Assembly: GCA_019925795.1 (NCBI GenBank) | Contig: CM034312.1 | Location: 26,873,914-26,937,913 of the forward strand | DNA from: Dendrobium chrysotoxum | Lineage: Eukaryota; Streptophyta; Magnoliopsida; Asparagales; Orchidaceae | DNA: 64,000 nt | Direction: 5' to 3' | Shown here: positions 37,047 to 46,012 of the stretch, piece after piece | Position numbering within the stretch: the stretch's first letter is position 1 | Layout: each line of letters begins with the position of its first letter | Program-made: the position numbers and the translations under genes | Notes under the pieces: generated by a model | Database searches by the model: none | Seen by the model: the letters and a program-made list of their open reading frames with translations, nothing else | What the model was told of the DNA's origin: nothing

Positions 37047-38430
37047 TGTCTAATTCTTTAAAAGCTCTTTCTAAATCAACATGCGAGGTTTTCAATGAAT
37101 CATGCTCAGTAACTAAATCAGAATATTTTTTGTTCAATTCATCAAACTCATCAAGTAAAGACATGTGATTGATGTCAAGTGTGGAATGATCTATAACTAT
37201 CGAATCATGCTCTTTTTGTAAATTCAGAAGTTCTAGTTTCAGGTTAGCATGAGTTTTCTTAAGCTTCCTACACGATGCATAAATTTTTTCAGATAACTCA
37301 AATAATTGATCATAAGTAAGCTCACATACCTCTTTCTGGTCAGACTGACCAGGATGATCTTCAGCCATCAGACACAAATTTGTTTCCTCCTCTTCAGCTT
37401 CAGTCTCAGAAGAGTCAGATGCAGAATCTGTCTAGAATGCCTTCTGAATCCGCTTCTTATCCTTCCTAAACTTTTGTTTCTCCTCACCCTTCTCCTTGCT
37501 TGGGTGAGCTTTAAGTGTAGGACAATCAGCCTTAATGTGTCCAGGCTTCCTGCATTCAAAACAAACAGTGTCAGATGAACCTTTAAAATTCTTGCTTCAC
37601 TTACCCTTGTTCCACTTCTGAAAGTTCTTGTGTTTCTTCCTTAGAAAGCTTTTGAATTGCCTAGTGATTAAGGCACCGTCATCGCTATCAAACCCGGAAG
37701 TACTAGTATCACTATCGTTAGCCTTCAGTGCAACTGTTTTCTCCTTCTTCTTCTCACCTGCATCAAGCTGTCTTTGGTTCACCCCTTGCTCGTAAGTAAT
37801 GAGTGATCCAAGTAAGCTATCAATAGAGTAAGTAATTAAATCTTTAGATTCAGTGATTGTAGTTATCTTAGCATCATAAGAAGAAGGCAAACATCTAAGA
37901 ATTTTGTTCACTCTTTCATAGTTTGTAAGTTCTCTTCCTAAGGCATGTAAGGAAGTGACAATTAGAGTGAACCTCGTATACATTTCAGAAATGGATTCAG
38001 TAGGTTTCATGTGAAAAAGTTCGTAGTCATGAAGCAAAATGTTTAACTTAGACTGTTTGACTTCAGTTGTACCCTCATAAGTGATGCACAATCTATCCCA
38101 AATTTCTTTGCCAGTTGTACACATAGAAACACGCATGTAATCCTCAGATTTTAAAGCACAGAAAAAATAGTTCAAACATTTAGCATTTAATTATGTTAAG
38201 TCACAATCATCAAAAGTCCAATCAGTAAAGGGCAGTTCAATTTTAACATCGTTAATCATTTTAAAAGATGGCTCATAGCCATCCTTAACAAGCATCCACA
38301 TATGATAATCAATTAATTGAAGAAAAGTGGACATCTAAGTTTTTCAAAAATCAAAAGGTATGTTATCAAACAATGGCGGTCGTGTAATTGAATAACCTCC
38401 ACCAGTATTATGATTACCGAAGTTAGCCAT
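37047..38430 (-). pseudogene. Copia gag (N-terminal and central part)
   Basis: Starts MANFGNHNTGGGYSITRPPL at 38430, 41 bases inside the PBS. The domain resembles UBN2/gag-polypeptide of LTR copia: FFCALKSEDYMRVSM, CTTGKEIWDRLCITYEG, TEVKQSKLNILLHDYE, LTNYERVNKILRCLPSSYDA and KITTITESKDL. A CCHC knuckle (CFECRKPGHIKADC, near 37520-37560) follows, then an acidic stretch and a coiled-coil-like tail (KKTHANLKLELLNLQKEHDS to ERAFKELDNLA) cut by the hAT. Stops at the expected Trp positions near 38340 and at 37596 and 37433 show decay. The longest open piece is 37597-38175. Confidence 0.85.
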
Positions 38431-38470
38431 GGATCAAATTCAAAAGTTTTTAAACTTAAATTTTATGAAT

Positions 38471-38485
38471 CCCACTCTGATACCA
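38471..38485 (-). other. tRNA-iMet primer-binding site of SIRE-like copia
   Basis: Minus strand TGGTATCAGAGTGGG, two bases inside the 5' LTR, complementary to the 3' end of initiator methionine tRNA as in most plant copia elements. Confidence 0.9.
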
Positions 38486-38487
38486 CT

Positions 38488-40196
38488 TGAAAGTTCGATA
38501 GGGATGTTAAGCCCTGACGAACTAGTCCCGAGGCTAACCAAGAGGGGGGGTGAATTGGTTATTTAAAAATTCGAGAGCAACAGTAAAAAAATCTTTTCGA
38601 TGATTTGCAGCGGAAATAAATAAAGCACACAAACAAAAAGATCAAATACAGATTTCACCCAAGCAGTTGATTACAAAAAAATAAAGTGCAAAAAATAATC
38701 AAAAAAACACACCAGATTTTATAGTGGTTCTATCAACTTGACATACGTCCACTCCCCGGAGCCTCCCCTCCGGGTATTGCACTAACTCAAAGTGTCTCTC
38801 CTTTAGCTCCCACAGTAAGGCGAAGAAGCCTGTACGAAAACTCCTTTCCACCGACACGGTGAGGCAGAGAACCTAACCTCCTTTTGCTTCCTCCTGAAGC
38901 AGGCAGAGAACCTTGGACTCCTTTTGCTTCCTCCTGAAGCAGGCATAGAACCTGAACTCCTTTTTCTTCCTCCTGAAGCCGGCAGAGAACCCGGATCTTC
39001 TTGCTGACGATCCTCCCAAGAAACACCGACAAGACCAGAGACGACGAGCGAAGAAGATGACTCTGATCCTTACTTGGAGCAACCTTTGTGAACCCCTCAC
39101 AAACTCCCCCTCACAAGATCCTCTCTCTCTCTCCCCCAAGCGCTCTCTCTCTAGGGTTTCTCTGGAAAGGAAAGTGACAAAAGATTTTTCTTGTTGGAAG
39201 AAAAATATCCTTTAAAGGAGGGCTCTAAAATTGCCCTAAATCTCAACTGGCCGGCAAGAATCATCCAGGACGATCTAGAGATCATCTTATATGATTAGTT
39301 CAAAATCAGCTGTTTCAGCCTGGACGATCTGGCTCTTCTGGATGATCAGTGGAAAAAATTGATCTGATCGTTCTGTACGATTCTGTGATCGTCCAGGATG
39401 ATTAGTGTAAATTCAAGAATTTCATCCAAAAGACCGCTCTGGTTGTCCAGAGAAACTTGTGCTGAATGATCTAAAAATGACTTGATCGTTCAGGACAATA
39501 AGGGTATCGTCCTGTACGATTAGAACAAAAACTGCCAAAATCGTCCTGAGCATCGCTCTGGACGTACAACTGAAACACACTAGATGATCATGATCGTCCT
39601 AGATGGTCTTGTGATCGTCCTGGATGATATGATCGTATCAATTAAATATTAATTACTTTCCTTACTTATCAGGCTAATTTAGGCATGATTGTACTAGATC
39701 GTCCAGGATGATACATGTAGCGTCTGGGATGATCATACCAAATATCTAAAAATAAATACTTGCCTAACTTGATCTGGTAGCTGAGAATTTCTGATTTGAG
39801 CATATCATCCCGTATGATGTATGGATCATTCAGGATGATTGGCTTAATAAGACAGACTTTATTTGGTCGCCCTAATTAGGGTTTCTATTTTCACCTGATC
39901 GTCTAGGACGATCTGAACAAAAATTGAACAGAAACTCTAATTCACTCAAGCTCTCCCCCTGAGTGTGTATGTGCAAGGTTACTTAGCTAAGGGATCAGTT
40001 ATATTATAATAGACTCAAGAAAAAGAAAACAGTATATTAGACACACTTAGACCTGAATTACAATACAGACTGAGTCATTCTTGAATTAGCTTGAACTTGC
40101 AATTGATCCTGCGTACCTGAAAGATTAGACAGTCAAGAAGAACCAGAGATGTTTGCTATCATCAAAATTATAGTCCTTGAAACCAAATTCGCAACA
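38488..40196 (-). repeat. 5' LTR of SIRE-like copia (right)
   Basis: Plus-strand ends TG and CAACA. Retains more CpG sites than the left LTR and has one extra dyad segment near 39262-39290. Confidence 0.9.
39255..39920. repeat. Cluster of ATCGTCC-N-GGACGAT dyads in right LTR
   Basis: About 13 variants, among them ATCATCCAGGACGAT, ATCGTCCAGGATGAT (twice), ATCGTCCTGTACGAT, ATCGTCCTGGATGAT, ATCATCCCGTATGAT and ATCGTCTAGGACGAT, at the same places as in the left LTR. Confidence 0.8.
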
Positions 40197-41287
40197 ATTC
40201 TTAATTATATTTTTAGCTTAAGCATCAAATACCCAACATATGTTAAGGGGTCAATTAGGATCTTCTCTAAATATTGGCCCCAATTCTTTAAACCAATCTT
40301 AATCAATGTTCCTACCACTCTTACATAATTGACTGGACTCATGGTTTTGAAGCGTTTAGGTGGTTTAGTTGGCTCCCCAATCCAGGCTAGGGTAAGTCCA
40401 GATTTGTATTGCATTAGCTAGGATCCAGGTTACTAATTTTTAGTACTCATTGTAGACTTAGGTTCTGAGGCAGATTTTTAATCTTAAGACCTCAACCTTC
40501 AGAAATCTAATTCCCACTTTCTAATAAAATTTATTATTTAAACATTAAATCTCATTCAATCAAATTCAAGCCCAACACTTAGGATAGGTTGGGGCACTTC
40601 TGAATTATTTCAGAATCTCAGGTGCCTCCTACCCTTCTTCCTTTGACTCCAGAAATAAATGTTCAATCTTGAACCAATCCCTGTTGAATTCCCAGTCCCG
40701 CAACCTCCTTTGACATCAAACGTTAAAATCTTAAATGAAATTCATATCACTATTTTAATCAAGAGTATTCATAGGAAAATTTCTAATTTTTCTACGATGT
40801 AATTAACTATGAGGCCTTGCGCTCGTAGGAGATTTAGAAACTCAGACCAAATTTTCAAAATCAAGCTTTTTCAAAACTTTAATTAATTATCTTTGAGAAA
40901 TTTAAACCTCACGATCATTATCATCATATTCAAACTATTGATACTGATTGATATCTTCTTTCTTTAGATAGATATGTCAATTGCAATCGTAATCTTGATT
41001 ATGAAATTAATGATCCCTTTTACTCAGATTAATATAGTCAAACAGTTGATTTAACATCATTTTGATCTTCTGAGATCGTATGTTATCTCTCCTCGAGTTT
41101 GACTATGATAATCGAAGTAAATCCAAAGATTTGTAATCTGAACCTATTAAGGAACGATACATTCACCTTTCGAGGTAATATATCATTCATAATAAGTGTT
41201 CGATTTCAAATATTAAAAATTCTAGAAATTTCAAGTTTCCCAAAGAAAATTAAACCCTTTTCAAAACTATATTTTTAAATTCAAACA
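40197..41287 (+). repeat. LTR B, last part, to the PBS
   Basis: Starts with the second ATTCT copy of the copia TSD and ends CAAACA just before the PBS-like sequence. If right, LTR B is about 8.4 kb without the copia, very long for the family. LTR C is truncated before this part, so the end cannot be confirmed by alignment. The ORF at 40205 has no domain. Confidence 0.5.
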
Positions 41288-41292
41288 AAAAA

Positions 41293-41310
41293 TGGCGACT
41301 CCACTGAGGA
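41293..41310 (+). other. Primer-binding site of the Tat/Ogre-like element
   Basis: TGGCGACTCCACTGAGGA, five A bases after the LTR end. TGGCGACTC..CTGGGGA is the usual PBS form of Tat/Ogre elements (I recall an arginine tRNA primer; not checked). Confidence 0.7.
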
Positions 41311-41480
41311 AAATCTCTCTCTCCATCTTTAATAGCGCTACGAATTTTGTTGCGTTGGTAGTTTTGACTATCTTTCTTCTATTGGTTCCTCTACCCATTT
41401 CTCCCTTGGGCGAGTGTGGCCAACTCAATTAAGATATGTAAAAAGAGAGGTGAGTGTAGAAAACCTCCCTCCAAGCCGGG

Positions 41481-42720
41481 CTTTGACATTTTTCCTTCAA
41501 GTTCATTAGTAGAGCAAAAGAGTCAGGCCAAGCTTTTCAAAATCTTCCTGTATATGTTGCAAACTCACATGTAAATAAATCACAGCGTGCTAAATTTCAT
41601 AATTTACAGAAGATCATTCATTTCAAAATCAGAGTTTCAAGCCTCCAATAAAATTATACCTCTTCAAATTCAGTTCAAAACTTCAACCCGTCTGGTATAG
41701 TCAGTCTCTGACATTTTACTCATAAACAATCCCTTTGGATGAAAGAGTCGAGTCGACTTTTAAGAATTCCCCCCAAAATTTGTAAACCTTTATGTTGAAT
41801 GCGAATTCAACACATTGATTTTCAAAAATAAGGGGAGATTCTGTCGGATATTCAAATTTTTCTTAAATCCCTTTCAAGATTTCTCAAATTAATTCCAATC
41901 GTCAATGTCATATATCTTCTATAACATACTGTTATAATTGAACATATGCAATGAAAATTTAAAATTCTTGTCAAATCTAAGCTTTGACATTTCACTTCCA
42001 AATCACTTGGTGTGGTGAAAAGAGTCAAGTCTAATTTCTTAGGATCTTCAAGTTAATTTGGTAAACCTATATATTTGAACAAAATTCAATATGTTGAGTT
42101 TCAAATTTTGAAGAAGATCCGTTCAGTTCCAACCTTGAGTGTAAATCCAGTTTCAAACTCAAATTCAATTTCAACCATGAATTTGAATCCAATTTTAACC
42201 TCAAGATTTAAATTTAAATTCAACCTTAAGTTTAAATTCAACTTTCACATCAAATTCAAGTGTTATTCTAACTTTGAATTTAAATTTAAATTTGATTCCA
42301 AACTTAAATTTAGGTTTTGACATTTCGACCCAAGTCAATTGGTGAAACGAAAAGAGCCGAGCCTGATCCTCGGATCTTTCATATCAATTTTGTACACCTA
42401 TATGATTGAGTAAAACTCAATCTGTTGAGTCACGAAATTTGAAGAAAGGTCTATTCGACTTCAACCTTAAGTTCAAATTCAAATCCAACTTTGACTCAAA
42501 ATATATTCTCAACGTTAAGTTTAAATTTGATTTTCACCTTAAATTTAAATTCAATTTTGAATTCAAATTTGAGTTCAAGCTTTGATATTTTTCCCCAAGT
42601 CAATTGGTGTTGCGAAAGAGTCAAGTTCAACTCTTAAGTTCTCCCTGTCAATTCTACATACCACTGTTTTGAATCTAAACTCAACATGATTGAATTATAA
42701 AATTTTGAATAAAATTAATC
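41481..42720 (+). repeat. Five degenerate ~270-bp repeats in the leader
   Basis: Units start near 41481, 41705, 41982, 42314 and 42580 with 'ctttgacatttttcc' followed by 'aagagtcaagt', 'ttgaatctaaactcaac' and 'gattcaaattttgaag'. In units 3-5, tracts of 'aaattcaa' of different lengths separate the cores. The ORF at 42075-42320 is a by-product of these tracts. Confidence 0.65.
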
Positions 42721-42923
42721 AAGTTTAAAATTCAAATTCAATTTCAAGATCAACTAATTCAAATCATCTTTCCTTAATTTCAGGAAAATTAAGCACTCAA
42801 ATGGCTGGGAAACTCTTCTTCTCCATGGATAGAAACTTGATAGTAGAAGGAATCACTTCTAATAATTTCATACAATTTGAAATACAATTCTAAGATTTCA
42901 AGTTATCAGTCGACGGAGAAGAC

Positions 42924-43409
42924 ATGATTGATCTGTCTGGTGGAATACAAAGGGATGTCCCCTTAGTTGAGATTACCCTAGGATCAGGAGTTGACTCCCC
43001 CATCTCCGAGATGGAGGTCGTTGTCACCCCTTTGCCCATTGTACTTTCTATTCAGGTGGAAAAGAACCAGAAGTCAAAAATGACGGGAGAGCGACCATCT
43101 CAATCCGAGATTGGGTCAAGTTCTAGCATCCCTATCACCAGCAAGAACAAAGGGAAGAACTACCTTCGTAGAGTCAGAAAGAAGCTTGTTAAGGCCAGAA
43201 AGACTGCTGAGGTGAAAGCCTTAAAGCACGTCAAGTCTAAGGCTAATAAAAAGTTCGTTGCTCCTTCTACATACCCCTTCCCTGGTGGAAATCATTTCCA
43301 CCCTTCTCTTGTTTCTCAAAGGAAGGAGGTTGTTGAAACGAGAGCACGATCTTCAATTCACCTTCTCGACTACTACATGGAAAGAATCAATCAAGCCATA
43401 ACTGAATAA
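42924..43409 (+). CDS. Short gag-like ORF of the non-autonomous element, unrecognised
   Basis: 161 codons from ATG to TAA, the only substantial ORF in the 7-kb interior. The N-terminal third is acidic to neutral (MIDLSGGIQRDVPLVEITLG). The middle is strongly basic and lysine-rich (NYLRRVRKKLVKARKTAEVK, residues about 80-112). The C-terminus has SSIHLLDYYMERINQAITE. I recognise no domain; a nucleic-acid-binding gag remnant is only an inference from charge and position after the leader. An open frame also precedes the ATG poorly, so the start is simply the first ATG. Confidence 0.45.
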   Translation: MIDLSGGIQRDVPLVEITLGSGVDSPISEMEVVVTPLPIVLSIQVEKNQKSKMTGERPSQSEIGSSSSIPITSKNKGKNYLRRVRKKLVKARKTAEVKALKHVKSKANKKFVAPSTYPFPGGNHFHPSLVSQRKEVVETRARSSIHLLDYYMERINQAITE

Positions 43410-45458
43410 ACACCAGCACTAGGCCTTAGGCCCCCAGTTGAAGGTTATGACCCGTCCACTCTACTAAAAGATGTTAGGTCACCTTCCTATACGTGTCCCA
43501 CTACATCACCTATAGAGGAGGAGGTGCAAAGACCACTCGGGGTGCCACTCTCCTAATTACTAGACCACTAGTAATGGGAGAGGGGAAAATAATTTAAGAT
43601 TATATCAGATAGTAACATCGTTAAAATTTAACTTTCAATAGGGTCCTATCGTGATAAATATTTTGACTAAAATGATGCCACTAGGATAGTGCAGACTCCA
43701 CAACAGTATCTCCCTCCAAGGAGATCATAGGAATTTAATTCCACACTGCTGGGTCTTGCCACCTAGATTTGCAATTTCTCTTTAAGGAAAATTTTTCAAT
43801 TTCTCGAAGTGTACTGATTTTAGATTTTCAACATAGTTGATTTATCTTTTTAATAAAAATTGACCTCTACTTTAAGTCTTAATTAGGAGAAAGTTCTTGT
43901 TGACTCCATCAAATATTTGAATACCCCTCCCTCCCACCTCCTTTTGTGGGATTGAATTAACTGTTGAACTAAAACCAATATCAAACTTAAGTTAATCTTT
44001 GAAATGAAAATCTTTCCAAATTTCTAGCAATTTTTTATCTTAATAGAAATCTCTTGCGTGCTTAAAATCTGTTCATTGAATTTCAAAAGTCAAGCCAATA
44101 TTCTTTTCAAAAAGATTGGGTCCTGCCATGCGGATTATTCTTCCTTATATAAGAGAATGAGCTTTCTTCTCTTGTACTTAAGATATAACCTCGACATTCA
44201 AAGAAGGTGCAGCCTCTTCTCAAAATCAAACAAATTCAAAAAAATGCACAAAGTGCACCAAGAATCAAGAAATGCACAAAGTGCATCAGAAATTAAAAGA
44301 TGCATAATGTGTGCCACCATAAAAGGAAAGAGGCTCCCTTCTTCTAAATTCTTAAATCTCAAAAGACCCAGTCAATTTTAAATTACTTAATTTTGAAAGT
44401 CTTGAATCCAGATTCTCCATCGTGCATCGATAACCTATCAAGATATACAAAAATCTCTCATGCTAGAGAATTGAAAAGATCAAATTTCTTTACTCAACTT
44501 AAACCACTTTGAAATTGATTTTAATTTAAAATATTCAAGGGAGACCCCAGTTTAGTTTCTACGAAGTTTGGTCTGGGTCAACAAAACCTAAATCCTTTAA
44601 CCTTTTCAGGTTTGCTGGAGTCACTCAAACTTTTCACTACACTCCTGAATTTATTCTTGCTTGTCATTCCGACATGGTCCAAATACTTAGATGAAGTTTT
44701 CTAATAAGAAGAATGAATCTTCTACTCTTGATGAAAATTTAAATCTAGTCCTTGAGAAATGTGTGTGAGCCCTTCCACATAGGCATCTTTCCTTTAAGGC
44801 CTTCTTTGTAAAATTACACTCTATACTGGGTCCAAGATTAATTCCACTAGAGGAGTATTTTATAATGCTGGAAATTATCATTCAAAATCAACCACACCAT
44901 ATGCTGGGTCCTAGATCATTATAATCTAGGAGCCTAGTTTCCTTCGCTAAGACTTCTAGTTCAAAATCAAACTTCAATTGAGTAGAATGCCTGACTCCAA
45001 TTCGAGGAGCTCGAGAGCCTCAAATAAAAATTATATTAAGCTCAGTAAAGTTTCAAAGCTCATAAGTCACGTTTGATTCGAGATACTGATAAGTTATGTC
45101 ACTTTAGAACTCCCCAAGTAGGAGACTTGGTCGTAGTCTTTTGGAGACCACTTCTAATCCATTATAAATTCAATGGAAATCTTGAATCAATGTTGACTAG
45201 ATCGTTCATTTTTTTAATGATGATCTTTGAGGAACTTTCTCTTTAACTGATCAACCCTAAAGAATGTCACCCAATATTTTTAAATATTGGGGAGACTCTT
45301 CAGGAAGTACTATGCCAAATTAGTGTAAAACTTAAAATTAAATTCAAACAAATCAAAATCAAATCAAACTTCAAATTTAAACATCTTCAAATTCAAAACT
45401 GAATCAATTCAAATTCAAAATCATTCAAACCTCAAATTCCAGAATCCAATTCTTATCC
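43410..45458 (+). other. Noncoding interior of the Tat/Ogre-like element
   Basis: No convincing gene: the 107-codon ORF at 44058-44381 has no domain. A palindrome ATGCACAAAGTGCAT lies at 44272-44286, with relatives at 44243-44257 and 44301. 'tgggtcctgcc'- and 'ctgggtcctag'-like words recur (43763, 44118, 44827, 44904). Rich in 'aaattcaaa' at 45330-45430. Confidence 0.5.
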
Positions 45459-46012
45459 TCTGTGTAGAGCAAATTTCCTCTACATACGATCATCCTGACT
45501 CGGTCCTCTGTGTGAAGCAAGTTTCCTTCACATAAGATCATTCCAGACCTGATCTTTGGTGTAGAGCAAGTTTCCTCTACACATGATCATCTAGACTCGA
45601 TCCTCTGTGTAGAGCAAGTTTCCTCTACACATGATCATCCAGACTCTATCCTCTATGTGAAGCAAGTTTCCTTTACATATGATCATTCTAGATCTGATCT
45701 TCTATGTGAAGCAAGCTTCCTTCACATATGATCATTTCAGACCAGATCCTCTATATAGAGCAAGTTTCCTTTATATATGATCATCCAGACTCGATCCTCT
45801 ATGTGAAGCAAGTTTCCTTCACATAAGATCATTCTAGACCTGATCCTCTATGTGTAGCAAGTTTCTTTCCCACATGATCATCCAGACCCGATCTTTCGTG
45901 TAGAGCAAGTTTCCTTGCCACAAGATCATCTACTAGTGATGGAGCACGCCCTTTATGGTACCATCCTAGTTTCCTTCCAGTTGAGGTCCTCTGTGTGGAG
46001 CAAGCTTTCTCC
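45459..46012 (+). repeat. Hairpin array 1: ~49-bp units with co-changing stems
   Basis: About eleven tandem units, each TCCTCT-stem-CAAGTTTC-stem-GATCATCC. Stems include TGTAGAG/CTCTACA, TGTGAAG/CTTCACA, TGTGTAGAG/CTCTACACA, TATGTGAAG/CTTCACATA and TATATAGAG/CTTTATATA (one G-U), around a nearly constant 8-base loop. Unit centres run from about 45470 to 45900 at 48-50 bp spacing, plus an outlier near 46003. Units 9 and 10 pair only partly. They lie in the presumed 3' untranslated region. Confidence 0.85.

Larger units (their letters stand above)
25374..40196 (-). mobile_element. SIRE/Maximus-like Ty1/copia element, TSD ATTCT, with nested hAT
   Basis: Both flanks carry ATTCT (25369-25373 and 40197-40201). 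Plus-strand ends are TG (25374) and CA (40196). Two LTRs (1686 and 1709 bp) flank gag, protease, integrase, RT and RNase H in copia order on the minus strand. The PBS at 38471-38485 is TGGTATCAGAGTGGG on the minus strand, complementary to initiator methionine tRNA. Without the hAT the element is about 9.7 kb. Long LTRs, a large gag with coiled-coil and two zinc knuckles, and the GAGGGGGGGTGAATTGG block in the LTR fit the SIRE/Maximus lineage. Many stops, often TGG to TGA/TAG or CGA to TGA, show it is inactive. Confidence 0.9.
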
